From Glandiceps talaboti (lineage: Eukaryota > Hemichordata > Enteropneusta > Spengelidae): DNA of 64,000 bases. The notes under the pieces are model-generated. The model made no database searches. It was not told the DNA's origin and was given only the letters and a program-made list of their open reading frames with translations. Of the stretch, positions 11,552-21,961 are shown piece by piece; within the stretch, counting starts at the first letter, position 1; each line of letters starts with the position of its first letter. The position numbers were made by a program, and so were the translations under genes. The stretch spans positions 4,760,001 to 4,824,000 of the forward strand of contig NC_135561.1 in the NCBI RefSeq assembly GCF_964340395.1. The letters run 5' to 3'.

Positions 11552-11600
11552 GTTAGTAAAATAAGGGATAGTTGAATAGGCGATAGGAAAGCGAGGCTGT

Positions 11601-11651
11601 GTGTATGTATGTGTGTGCGTGTGTACGTATGTATGTATGTATGTATGTATG

Positions 11652-11682
<31 letters not shown>

Positions 11683-11728
11683 TTATGTATGCATGTGTGT
11701 GTGTGTGTATGTGTGTGTGTGTGTGTGT
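11601..11728. repeat. (GTAT)n and (TG)n microsatellite
   Basis: Tetranucleotide and dinucleotide runs in the 448-bp intron behind CUB domain 1. A G-run follows near 11829-11840. Confidence 0.9.
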
Positions 11729-11999
11729 GCCAATTACGTGTTTGTCTGTCTATTAGTCTGTTGGGTTTCTTTTCTTTTTGTAGCTGTATTTAGGTGTTTT
11801 TTTCATTTTCCAACTTTGCGATCACGCGGGAGGGGGGGGGGTGTAGCCTAACATTTGTAATGTTCAAGTTATGACAGCGTGGTCATTTTTCATAGACATA
11901 ACAATCTATTTACGAAATATTACTTTTCAAAGTCTGAGTTTATTTTTCTCTTACCCTGTATTCTCAATTGTTATAAACATTGTGTCTTTTGTATTTCAG

Positions 12000-12134
12000 T
12001 CTACAGTCCGCCAAGTTGGCAATGCCCAAGTCATGAGTTTACGTGCCGAAATGGAACACCACAGTGCACACCATCATATACAGTTTGCGATGGTTCTTAT
12101 GACTGTTCTAACGGAAATGATGAACAGCTATGCT
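12000..12134 (+). CDS. Gene 1 exon: LDL-receptor class A domain 3
   Basis: A 45-codon exon, phase 1 at both ends, with the six-cysteine LDLa pattern (FTCRNGTPQC, VCDGSYDC, NDEQLC). The last acidic motif reads NGNDEQ, slightly reduced compared with SDE. Acceptor ATTTCAG, donor GTACGT. Confidence 0.8.
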
Positions 12135-12346
12135 GTACGTATAATACATATTTAGTTTTGTCTTTTTTTTCGAGATTGTAAATAGATGTCAAATTTCTTT
12201 AAAAATTGATTAGAGATGAAATAAAATATTGATAGGTTAATATGCACTGGTATCATCAAACATGAAGGCCTTACTAGTTGTAATTGGGTCGGCATTTTAC
12301 ACGAATTTATTTTTCATCATTATTCTTATATATTTATTATTAATGT

Positions 12347-12373
12347 TAATGTTGTTGTTGTTGTTGTTGTTGT

Positions 12374-12410
<37 letters not shown>
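12347..12410. repeat. (TTG)n microsatellite
   Basis: A trinucleotide run with one interruption, in the 405-bp intron between LDLa domains 3 and 4. Confidence 0.95.
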
Positions 12411-12539
12411 CCACAATGAATTATGTATGATCGCCATATTACTGAATTATGGAGATCAGTGGCTATCAGCATCCCACATGTTAATTCCACAGAATATCTT
12501 TTAGAGGAGATCATTTAATGCTAACACGTTCCCTTTCAG

Positions 12540-12701
12540 ATTTAAACCAGGGCACGGACATTCCGTATTTGTCCACAACCACATATCCATATTGTTCATA
12601 TCATGAGTGGCTTTGCAACAATGGCTTGCAATGTGTAACAAATGACAAACTATGTAACGGTATTATTGATTGCTATGATCACAGTGATGAGGAACAATGT
12701 G
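12540..12701 (+). CDS. Gene 1 exon: LDL-receptor class A domain 4
   Basis: A 54-codon exon, phase 1 at both ends. A short Thr-rich linker (YLSTTTYPY) precedes a complete LDLa module with an acidic end (DCYDHSDEEQC). Acceptor CTTTCAG, donor GTGAGT. It joins directly to the second propeller. The 481-bp intron behind it shows nothing I can name. Confidence 0.85.
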
Positions 12702-13182
12702 GTGAGTAGCATGCATGGTGATATTCAACTTTTAGTGATAGAAAATAGAAACAAATTTATCCCAAATATTTAGATACCAACGTTACAAGATAAACTCGAA
12801 GAGACTACCGTACTGAACCGCGTTAACGACCTGCGCGCTTCCATTATAACCTCTTCTCAAAGTGTAGGTGGGCACTCATTCAGGCACACCTCGGTTGGTT
12901 GAAACCTGGATAACAAAAATGCAAACTCGTGTACTTCCCATTCCATTCCATTAATGCATTAATGCAAGTCTACTTTCATACCATTAATGCAAAGCAAATT
13001 TCATGTTTTTCATGACGTATAAAGTAATTAATATTATCATTGTGGACATATCTATGACTGTAGCTTCCATATTTCTTGATTATTGTTAGTGTGTTTAACC
13101 CTTTATTTTCCTCTTCATTCGATATTTCATTTAGAATTATACAGAAAATCTTAATGTTTTTTTTATGGCATTTCACATGCAG

Positions 13183-13410
13183 ACGTTGCTAGATCAATAT
13201 TGCTGGCCGATCAGATGAACATATATCAGGTAGATTTGAATTCACCTAACTTTGAATATACCGCCCTACCATTGAGTGGGATGAGAAATATAGTTGCGGT
13301 GGACTTCGATTATGTGGACAGAAAGGTATATTGGACGGATGTTGAAAATGACTACATCTATAGAGCTCCATTGAATGGAGGTTACCACGAAACACTTGTG
13401 AATGTTGATG
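13183..13410 (+). CDS. Gene 1 exon: YWTD propeller 2, first blades
   Basis: A 76-codon exon, phase 1 at both ends. The sequence SILLADQMNIYQVDL is a typical propeller start and is followed by a canonical blade (VAVDFDYVDRKVYWTD). Acceptor CATGCAG, donor GTGAGT. The next intron (1006 bp) shows nothing I can name. Confidence 0.85.
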
Positions 13411-14416
13411 GTGAGTCTCCAAGAGTCTCTTTAGTCAGGTGGAAGTTTAGGTAAACTACAAACGGTTGCATTCTAGCATCCAGTCAGTACAAAATCTGTG
13501 ATAAGTGTGACCAAATGACACCAATATTAGTCCGATGAGATGAGTTGTGCCACATGCCAGCCCACAGTCATACATGTACTGCATGGAACCTTTTTCTTAG
13601 CAATTTTCCAACAAGACTGGTTGCATCCAATCAAATATAGCTATGCGGCTAAAGGTGTTAAAATGATGATGACGTCACAAACCGCAACACAAAAATGTTT
13701 TATTCAAATGTCCATTCCATATTATGTGGCACATTTTTGGACATCTTGAATTTTACCCTTCACCTTAACTTTCACGATCGCTTACCAGAATCGCAACATT
13801 TCTTGCATAAGCTTATCATAACTTCGTTACTAAATATGGCTATGGGAACGAGCAGAATCTACAGCTGAGGGCAGGATTGAGGGGGAAATGGGGAGGTGTC
13901 AGGAAGGGTTTCCGGGTACAAAGGGGGTAGGAACTTGACAATTGTAATGGTCTAAAATCGGACGTCTTGAAATATTTTTTTCTGAATGTCTGACTCTTTA
14001 AATCAAACTAAACTTCAAGAGGTCGTTTAAATTGTACTTTTACCAAATTTCTTTCTCAACACTGTGGTTTATGCTATGACAAATTACGTACACCAATTTC
14101 ACATTGTATGTCGTTGCACACATGACCATTGTTTCGTTCCTGAATGTTACAAAGAAGCAAACGCACCGGAGTTATTCACGAGTTGTAACTATTAGATGGA
14201 AGGGCAAACAAAGGGACTTTTATAATAGTGAGGTACGAAGTCTTTTTCTGCAGCATCCCATTCAAAGCTGGCAAAACAAGCAAGGGAGTGGTGTAAACGA
14301 GTTGTAATGATGTGTGAACACTTTCGTGTAGCAATTAATTTTGCAATTGCAATCTCTGCAGTGGAATAAAATACTCTCCAAAAAGTATTACAAGTTTCTC
14401 TGTTTTCTTGCAATAG

Positions 14417-14579
14417 TGGCAGATGGCATGTTCCTTGATGGTATCAATCGAAAATTATATTGGACGGATACCAACATGGATAAAATAGAACGATCAAATT
14501 TAGATGGCAGTTATCGAGAGACTATCATATCTTCCAATTTGACGGAACCTCGTGCCATAGTACTGGATACAGAGAATGA
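14417..14579 (+). CDS. Gene 1 exon: YWTD propeller 2, second YWTD blade
   Basis: Phase 1 in, phase 2 out. It encodes GMFLDGINRKLYWTDTNMD and RSNLDGSYRETII, an ideal class B repeat, then PRAIVLDTENE. The last codon is split by a 3318-bp intron that holds a LINE. Acceptor GCAATAG, donor GTAAGT. Confidence 0.85.
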
Positions 14580-14696
14580 GTAAGTATATAGAAATTTGCT
14601 CTTTGGGACATTGATATTTTGAAGATAAATTCCCACTCGGTTATTGTGTTCTGTGATGCATAGCTGTTTGTTTGTTTTTTGTTTGTGTTCATGTAC

Positions 14697-14736
14697 GCGT
14701 ACGTACGTATGTATGTACGTATGTATGTATGTATGT
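14697..14736. repeat. (ACGT/ATGT)n tetranucleotide tract, left flank of the LINE
   Basis: GTAC and GTAT units run up to the LINE's (TTA)n tail. A matching (TATG)n tract resumes on the other side at 17038-17066, so the LINE appears to split one microsatellite. Confidence 0.85.
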
Positions 14737-17037
14737 ATTATTATTATTATTATTTAATTCTTAAAGAACGCACTACACATACGTCTCAGTGCATTGTACA
14801 CAACAAAGTAAAAAAACACACAAAAAAACAACATAATTAATGTTCATGAAACAAAGGGAATTAAAATGCAGTCAATACTGATAAAAAAGAGATCGAGGTA
14901 AGAACATATCAAAAATAGTCTAAGAGCAAAAAAAAAAAAAAAATTAAAACAGAAATTCATGTCCAATTACGAATGAGGTCGAATATTAAAAGCCTTGGGA
15001 AAATATCATGAATGTACCTGTAAAATATGAGTTTAACAGAAATATTGCACAAAAAGATGCGTCTTCAAATGGCGTTTGAAACAATCAACCGTTTCGGCGG
15101 TGCGAATTTCTAGGGGCAAAAGGTTCCACAAAGCAGGAGCGCAGACAGAAAAAGCTCTTTGGCCATACATTCTATTGAATTTGCCTCTTGGTGGTACTAA
15201 GCGTAATGTATTCAATGATCGAAGATCTCTAGCTGGGACATACAACTCAATTAAATCTTTCAGATACAATGGTGCGATTCTGTGTACAATTTTATACGTA
15301 AGTAACAAGACTTTGAATTTGATCCGTGCATCAATTGGCAGCCAATGTAAATCAACTAGGATGGGGGTAATGTGATCAAATTTGCGAGTGCGACTGACAA
15401 GGCGAGCGGCTGCATTTTGGATGGATTGAATGCGAGCAAGCTGGTCTTTCGAGATACCATGCAGGAGACTGTTACAGTAGTCTAGCCTAGATGTTACGAA
15501 TGCATGGATTAATTTTTCTGTTGTTGCCTTATCTAATAATCTGCGAATCTTGCCAATTCTAGAAAGCGCGAAAAAGCCATTCCTACATATCTGACTGATA
15601 TGGTTGGACATAAAACCATCGCTACTTAGAGTAACACCCAAATTCCGAACGGAAACAGATGGAGTGATATTGAGGTCACCAACTCGCAGACTGGCTAGTT
15701 CTATAGCATTTGATTTCAAACGTGACGAAAATTGGACGACCTCAGTCTTATCATCATTCAGTGCTAGCAAATTACATTTCATCCACGAACGAATTTCTTT
15801 CACACATGACTCAAGAGATACTACTATGTCACTGGGGGTGTTACATGTTACATAAATTTCACTATCATCTGCATACATCATATAATCAAGGTCATGAGCA
15901 AGGATTATATCTTCTAAAGGAGCAGTATACAATGTAAAAAGTAACGAGCCCAACACTGAACCTTGTGGGACACCGTACTTCATGCGTGAATTCGGAGATG
16001 TACAGGAGTTGACTACGACGCGTTGACTACGATTCAGTAAATACGATTTAAACCAAGACAGGGCTGTACCGGTGATACCAAACCGAAATTCAAGTCTATG
16101 TAGAAGCACCTCATGGTCAATGGTGTCAAATGCGGCTGATAAATCAAGCATGACGAGTACAACATCCTTTTTTTCGTTCAAGGCAAGCATGATATCATTG
16201 TGTACGCGTACGAGAGCAGTTTCAGTACTGTGATTGGCACGGTATGCACTTTGGCATTTTGTAAACAATTTATATTTGCTGAGATAGCCGTTTAATTGCG
16301 ATGCAACGATTCGTTCAAGGACTTTGGATAGAAATGACAAATTTGAAACAGGTCTATAGTTTTTGAAGATGTTCTTGTTCAGATCAGGTTTCTTGATAAG
16401 TGGTCGAATGATGGCTGTTTTAAAGTGACTAGGAACTGTGCCGGAAGAAAGCGACGTATTGAAGAAATGGGTCAAGAAGGGAGCTAGAGTGTTGATGAAT
16501 TTTTTGACGTAGTTTGTTGACAGTGGATCGAGGTCGCATGTTTTTAATGGCGATCGCAAAACTGTTGAAGTGACATCGTCTGGTGAAACGAGACGAAAAT
16601 GTGTAAACGTGTGGGTTGGTAAGTTGTCATTGGGATCAGTGCAAGGAGTTCCAAGTCCTTCGCGTAGCTTCAATACCTTATTTTCAAAGTAGTTGATGAA
16701 TTGAGTTGGAATTTCAACCAAAGGAATGTCACTAGGCAAGGTGTTTGAGTTGGTAGCTTTAGTATTGGACATCTCTGCAATAATCTTAAACAATTTCTTG
16801 CTGTCAGCCTCCTGTATTCGGGTCCGATGGTACGTTTCTTTCAGCTCATCACACTTACGGAAATATTCATGTCGCTTTGCCGCGAAATTCTGGCGATCGA
16901 TCTCAAGCTTTGTACGACACCACTTTGTTTCCAACCGCCGCACCTGTTTCCTTAACAATAACAGTTCTTCGCAATACCATCGGGCGCGTACTTTGTCGAT
17001 CACGGTTTTTTCAGTGACAGGAGCAAGATTATCTAAG
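14737..17037 (-). mobile_element. CR1-like non-LTR retrotransposon, 5'-truncated
   Basis: The element lies antisense in a gene 1 intron. From its 5' side it starts inside the linker between endonuclease and reverse transcriptase (at 17037), holds one open frame, and ends in a 3' UTR and a short (TTA)n tail at 14737-14752. The endonuclease is missing. Both flanks are GTAT repeats. The intact frame implies a fairly recent insertion. The rest of the intron, 17067-17897, holds a TG microsatellite and nothing else that I can name. Confidence 0.85.
15033..17003 (-). CDS. Reverse transcriptase ORF of the CR1-like LINE
   Basis: The 656-residue frame begins with a basic, helical linker. The reverse transcriptase core follows: motif LIKKPDLNKNIFKNYRPVS near residue 210, VMLDLSAAFDTIDHEVL, GVPQGSVLGSLLF, then the catalytic YADD (about residue 376). 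The CR1/Rex-type C-terminal tail closes it (ALWNLLPLEIRTA, then FKRHLKTHLF). The enzyme copies element RNA at a nicked target. The endonuclease domain that normally stands in front is lost. The frame stays open upstream of the first Met to 17037, so the start given here is formal. It belongs to the element and not to the host gene. Confidence 0.85.
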   Translation of the reverse strand: MIDKVRARWYCEELLLLRKQVRRLETKWCRTKLEIDRQNFAAKRHEYFRKCDELKETYHRTRIQEADSKKLFKIIAEMSNTKATNSNTLPSDIPLVEIPTQFINYFENKVLKLREGLGTPCTDPNDNLPTHTFTHFRLVSPDDVTSTVLRSPLKTCDLDPLSTNYVKKFINTLAPFLTHFFNTSLSSGTVPSHFKTAIIRPLIKKPDLNKNIFKNYRPVSNLSFLSKVLERIVASQLNGYLSKYKLFTKCQSAYRANHSTETALVRVHNDIMLALNEKKDVVLVMLDLSAAFDTIDHEVLLHRLEFRFGITGTALSWFKSYLLNRSQRVVVNSCTSPNSRMKYGVPQGSVLGSLLFTLYTAPLEDIILAHDLDYMMYADDSEIYVTCNTPSDIVVSLESCVKEIRSWMKCNLLALNDDKTEVVQFSSRLKSNAIELASLRVGDLNITPSVSVRNLGVTLSSDGFMSNHISQICRNGFFALSRIGKIRRLLDKATTEKLIHAFVTSRLDYCNSLLHGISKDQLARIQSIQNAAARLVSRTRKFDHITPILVDLHWLPIDARIKFKVLLLTYKIVHRIAPLYLKDLIELYVPARDLRSLNTLRLVPPRGKFNRMYGQRAFSVCAPALWNLLPLEIRTAETVDCFKRHLKTHLFVQYFC

Positions 17038-17066
17038 ACTGTATGTATGTATGTATGTATGTATGT
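17038..17066. repeat. (TATG)n, right flank of the LINE
   Basis: About seven GTAT units directly outside the 5' truncation point of the LINE; compare 14697-14736. Confidence 0.9.
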
Positions 17067-17407
17067 AATACAATTCAGGAATGAAAAGTGACATGTATAG
17101 GAGTCGAACCCACGTCCCCTGATTAATAGCCAGAGTGTTCCATCCAGCTGAGCTTACACGTCAACAGGCGGATTCCGTGTGTCGTCAGTGGTGTGCTCCT
17201 TTCTATTCCTCGTCAGGTGAAAGATAATCATTCAAACTACAGGATACAAAGCCCGAGGATCAGAAACTTGGGGAATTGGTTTACTAAAGTAATGAGGATC
17301 ATAAATGCATTATGCAAGAACTTTTAGCATGTATGTATGCAGGCGGGCAGGCATACTTGTTTTTATTTATGTGTAGGCGTGTATGTGCATATGTGTGCAT
17401 ATATATA

Positions 17408-17409
<2 letters not shown>

Positions 17410-17446
<37 letters not shown>
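17410..17446. repeat. (TG)n microsatellite
   Basis: A dinucleotide run of about 36 bp in the same intron. Confidence 0.95.
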
Positions 17447-17451
<5 letters not shown>

Positions 17452-17897
17452 GGTGGTGGGGGTTATGTGGGTGGATGCGTATATGTGTGGCAGTGCATAT
17501 TAAGTGTGTACATGTGTGATTCTGGGTTATCGATGGACCATGCCTTACGACTGTGCTAATGTAAGTGCACCATTGTGTTCAAATATGATGGGAGAGTTTA
17601 ATTTTGTTTAAAATGAATATATTGCATACTCCAAAAATGTGTAATATTAGCTAGTTTTATAACCATATGTCAATATACAAAACTAATTACACCGCAGTAA
17701 CTAATACAAACGAATGGATAACTGATGAATTTATTTAGTTTGTAAGGCATACGAAAACAATCAAATGGGCCAGACGTGAATCTTAGACGTTGGGATTTTT
17801 AATAATGATGCATTACTTATATTCTATAGATCATGCGTCATACAAAATCATTTGAATTATATATTCTTCGTTAACTACGTATTTTTATTAAATGTAG

Positions 17898-18025
17898 AAT
17901 AATGTATTGGTCCGATTGGGGAGATTATCCGAAAATCGAACGCTCAACAGTAAGTGGTTATAACAGAGAGGTCATTGTGTCATCTGGTTTAGGATGGCCA
18001 AATGGCTTGGCTTTAGATAAATCAG
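17898..18025 (+). CDS. Gene 1 exon: YWTD propeller 2, third YWTD blade
   Basis: Phase 2 in, phase 1 out. It encodes [18 protein letters not shown] and [13 protein letters not shown], the classical class B motif with WPNGLALD. The split Glu codon joins it to the exon at 14417. Acceptor AATGTAG, donor GTAAGG. The 591-bp intron behind it shows nothing I can name. Confidence 0.85.
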
Positions 18026-18616
18026 GTAAGGTAACAACTGATTTAAAATCCGAGTGAATGTGATAAATGGTGTCTTTGTAAAGTAATTGTCAATTTCCTG
18101 ATTATGTTCTGTGTTTTATCACTTGAGTACGTTGAATGCATACACGGTGACGTTCCATTTACATTGTATGTTATGAAGTTGAACACAGGAACGCAGATGT
18201 GTGTTTGAGACAATCTTGATGCCTGTGGTATACAGAGAAACTGAAGCAGATATTTATAAATATGTAATTCATAGCTGAATTACACCACTGCCTCTAACAG
18301 CTCGCAACATGTCTTTTTTTCTGTGAGGCTCTGTCGTTTTAAAGGCTGTCATAAAGAATTACGCGAAATATAATGACCTTTGCCCTTCATGTTGATCTGC
18401 AAATTAGTTTATTAAATAAGTGTAATCTTCGGTCAGTAACTTTGAAATGTGGAAGTCCTGATATTTGATGTCTATGTTTAAAAAAGTGTCAAGATATGAA
18501 AATAAAGTCTGAAATGACATTTCAGATAAAACACTCTCAAACGACTTCGGAAGGATATTTGGCAGATGACAGATTGTTTAAGTTTGATTAGACGTTATCT
18601 TGTTTCTATTTTACAG

Positions 18617-18874
18617 AAGGTAAACTCTATTGGTGTGATGCTGAGATGGACGTCATAGAATACATCGAACTGTCAAATGTACTTATTCGCAGAGCCGTGA
18701 TACAGCTGGGTGATGCGCATCCATTTGGCCTGGCATTAGCAGGAGATTTCATTTACTGGACAGATTGGAATTCAGGCAGACTTATGAGAGCAGATAAGAA
18801 TACCGGAAATAACGTCATTACTATTGGGCAAAGCAATAGACCTTCTGGTTTGAAGGTTTTAAACATCACTGCAG
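18617..18874 (+). CDS. Gene 1 exon: YWTD propeller 2, last blades
   Basis: An 86-codon exon, phase 1 at both ends. It carries GKLYWCDAEMDVIEYIEL and FIYWTDWNSGRLMRADK, two class B blades that complete the second propeller. No EGF module follows it; the next exon is an LDLa. Acceptor TTTACAG, donor GTAAAT. The next intron (1696 bp) has a minisatellite at 19881-20348 and otherwise nothing I can name. Confidence 0.85.
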
Positions 18875-19880
18875 GTAAATTTTTGTACACTGTGATAAAT
18901 AATTATTCTTTTACAGCACATGTAATAATGCAAACACAAAGAAATGGAGGAGGGGTGCTGAAGTTTGCCAGAACACACTCAGCGCAATTAATTACAAAAT
19001 TACTGCTAATAATTCAAATTTTGAGTTAATTTTACACCTTGATGACATGAATGATTATACAATAAGCCTTACCCAGATTTTAGAAGGAGCATTTACATAG
19101 AATGAAATATATGATTTGATACATTATCCAGTTTAAGTTGGTAATGTGTCCGACAAATTATTACTAATGATTGAAACAAAGTGTGTCACACATTGCTTGA
19201 TTAGTATATTGCATGGCTGATTCATTTAATTCGTCCATTTTGCTTTTGACTTTACCCAAATTCTTCACTATAACAGGGAAAACCACTAATTTTGAAATAT
19301 GACATCTAGATAAGGATAAGTGAAACGCAGCAAATGATTTCAAAACCTAACCATATCTAGAAATATCCGCAGTAAGATGTGTGCAGAATTTGCATTCTTA
19401 AGGAACGGGTTTTGATTTAATTTGGTATATTGAATAGAGATTAATGCAAACAAATGCTCTGTCATACATTACGTTTCCCATACAGTATTCATCTGCCAAA
19501 TATGAGCTCGTAAATAAAATAAGGTCTTAAGGTCTAGGAGAAAACACCAAATTGTTACAAGAAATTGCGAGGAATTATTGCCGAGGCAAACCTTCCTCAA
19601 ATAAGTCACTTCTGGGTAATAACATGCAGAATATGTGTACCGAACTTTATTTACTTTGTTTTTCCAGCAAAGAATGTCACAGACCGTCAAAGGCAAATAT
19701 AGATAACCAACACATACGCTTTCCTTTGGGAGCTAAGATTGAAAAATAGTTATTTACCACTTTTAATAGTGTGAAGTAGTTTGTTCTCTTTGTCAGTAAA
19801 ATTGTCTTTTGTCATTCTTTAATCAATATATTTTATGAACGTGCTCTGGGTATTGTCTATGCACATTTGTTCAAACGTGG

Positions 19881-20348
19881 GTAGGGGCATGAAGCAACAA
19901 ATCTGAGTAAGGGCATGAAGCAACAAATCTGAGTAGGGGCACGAAGCAACAAATCTGGATAGGGGCATGAAGCAACAAATCTGGGTAGGGGCATGCAGCA
20001 ACAAATCTGAGTAGGTGCATGAAGCAACAAATATGAGTAGGGGCATGAAGCAACAAATCTGGGTAGGGGCATGCAGCAAAAAATCTGAGTAGGTGCATGA
20101 AGCAACAAATCTGGGTAGGGGCATGAAGCAACAAATATGAGTAGGGGCATGAAGCAACAAATATGAGTAGGGGCATGCAGCAACAAATCTGAGTAGGGGC
20201 ACGAAGCAACAAATCTGGATAGGGGCATGAAGCAACAAATCTGAGTAGGGGCATGAAGCAACAAATATGAGTAGGGGCATGAAGCAACAAATCTGAGTAG
20301 GAGCATGAAGCAACAAATCTGAGTAGGGGCACGAAGCAACAAATCTGG
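19881..20348. repeat. 26-bp minisatellite, 18 tandem copies
   Basis: The unit is GTAGGGGCATGAAGCAACAA followed by ATCTGA. I count 18 consecutive copies without any length change (18 x 26 = 468 bp). Variants recur: CACGAAG, CATGCAG, AAATATGA, a last base G instead of A, and ATAGG at the start. Because 26 is not a multiple of 3, the minus strand stays open in three frames across it. Those frames have no domain and are taken as artefacts. Confidence 0.97.
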
Positions 20349-20570
20349 TGAAGTCGACGATAAAGATTTGAAATAATCAAGGAATGTAATGAAAGTAAGG
20401 CTAAAGACCGGGCTATTCATTCTGTGAGTCTGACTTGTTTGATGCATTCCGAGAAGTGATGATGTAGTCATGACACGAATTGACGATGCATATTTAGTAT
20501 GACACCCAATTTTAGATATTATATATACAGCTTGAAGAAAGTTACTGACTCGTTTTCTCTTTAATTCTAG

Positions 20571-20726
20571 TACCCCCATCGACGACGACGACAACCCCTT
20601 ACTATACTCCACGCCCATGCTATTCATACGAGTTTGCTTGTAGTAATGGGTACGAATGCATACCGGCGTACCAGGTTTGTAACGGCAATGAAGACTGTTA
20701 TGACCACAGCGATGAACGTAACTGCC
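20571..20726 (+). CDS. Gene 1 exon: LDL-receptor class A domain 5
   Basis: A 52-codon exon, phase 1 at both ends. A Thr-run linker (PSTTTTTPYYTPRP) precedes a complete LDLa with six cysteines and DCYDHSDERNC, close to LDLa domain 4 in its end motif. Acceptor TTCTAG, donor GTAAGT. The intron behind it is 12,140 bp because of the Gypsy insertion. Confidence 0.85.
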
Positions 20727-21037
20727 GTAAGTATCTGTTGTCATTTAGATATTTGGACTGTATGATGTTAGAGTACATTGGGACACATTTAAACACGACT
20801 CAAGTTCAGTTCACTATTTTGATAATAACCATTGATTTAAATGCCAATGAAATTTGTCACACATATTCTCTATTGGCATATGACTATATTAGAAAACCCC
20901 TCAAATGGTAGATTATACAGAATAACTCATCGAAAACGAAATTAGCAAAATTTGATTGACGAGCATCTGTATAACTATTATGGTTACTCAGATGATGTTA
21001 TCATTTTGCTTACATGAAATGAACATGGCCAATGAAC

Positions 21038-21038
<1 letters not shown>

Positions 21039-21075
<37 letters not shown>

Positions 21076-21107
21076 GCTGTTGTTGTTGATGATGATGATG
21101 ATGATGA

Positions 21108-21147
<40 letters not shown>

Positions 21148-21170
21148 GTGAGGATGATGATGATGATGGT
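21039..21170. repeat. (GTT)n followed by (GAT)n microsatellite
   Basis: Two trinucleotide runs back to back. They remain open in several frames as poly-Val/Asp/Met, or as poly-Ser/His/Asn/Gln on the other strand, without coding meaning. Confidence 0.95.
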
Positions 21171-21239
21171 AATGATAAAAGAACAATGTCATTTTGTGTG
21201 TACATATTGCACTATTTCTTATACCCACGTCACGTTAGT

Positions 21240-21682
21240 TTGTTTTATAGTTAGCCCGCAACTCGTACATCCTGGATGGGGTCATAGAAATAAACCATGC
21301 CAGTCCATGTGTCTGTGCGTCCGTTCGTCCGTGTACAGCATTATCTCTGACAGGCATGGCTCTAATTTTAACCAAACCTGGCACAAATGTCAAACACTTC
21401 AACACTGTTGGGTCGGATGCACGTCCTTTAATTTTGTGACATTTGACCTTTATGACTAAACGGCGACAATATTTGTTCTAAATATACACATTGTGTCTGA
21501 TACATCCATAGGTTTATTTGATACATACAGACACCATTCAAGTGTATACTCCCGGCATTATCAATAATAAGCTTTTTCACCATACAGACATTGACAAGAC
21601 GAACGGAACCCATTTTAAGTCTTTTCTCTGATTTCCAAATTCTATTTCACTCACTCACTCACTCACTCACTCACTCACTCAC

Positions 21683-21720
<38 letters not shown>

Positions 21721-21950
21721 TTTAAATGCATTCAACTTAAATACATAGAGACTCCATTCAAGTGTCTAACCGCAGATAATCATATGCAAGAGAGTGACTT
21801 TTTATCTTTGCCTTGACCTACAAAGGGGCCATAATTATTAAGTAATTTCTGGCATATCACAGATTTTGTACCATGTACATCTGTGGCCAATCTTTTTTAA
21901 ATCATGTGTAAAGAGAGTGCGGAACAAAAGATATTTAAAACTTACATTAT
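21240..21950. repeat. Dispersed repeat region interrupted by the Gypsy element
   Basis: A block containing CCATGCCAGT, ACCAAACCTGGCACAAATGT and TTGACCTT also occurs in a similar form at 39370-39480. The motif CCATTCAAGTGT appears at about 21534 and 21752, and again on the far side of the Gypsy insertion near 32407. A variant lies near 39827. CACT and CAAT tetranucleotide runs lie at 21651-21719. I read this as a diverged interspersed family, not coding. Confidence 0.6.
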
Positions 21951-21961
21951 TTTGGTGTTTG

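Noticed and set aside
13500-13760. Possible inverted repeat around GTGCCACATG and ATGTGGCACA
   Set aside because: Only a short match is seen, and the flanking sequence does not continue the pairing.
19881-20348. CRISPR-like array
   Set aside because: Units of 26 bp are directly adjacent without unique spacers, and the genome is eukaryotic; it is a minisatellite.
19819-20744. Three long minus-strand open frames (165-295 codons) over the minisatellite
   Set aside because: The frames are open only because a 26-bp unit without stops is repeated; all three frames read the same repeated peptide shifted, and no domain or splice context supports them.
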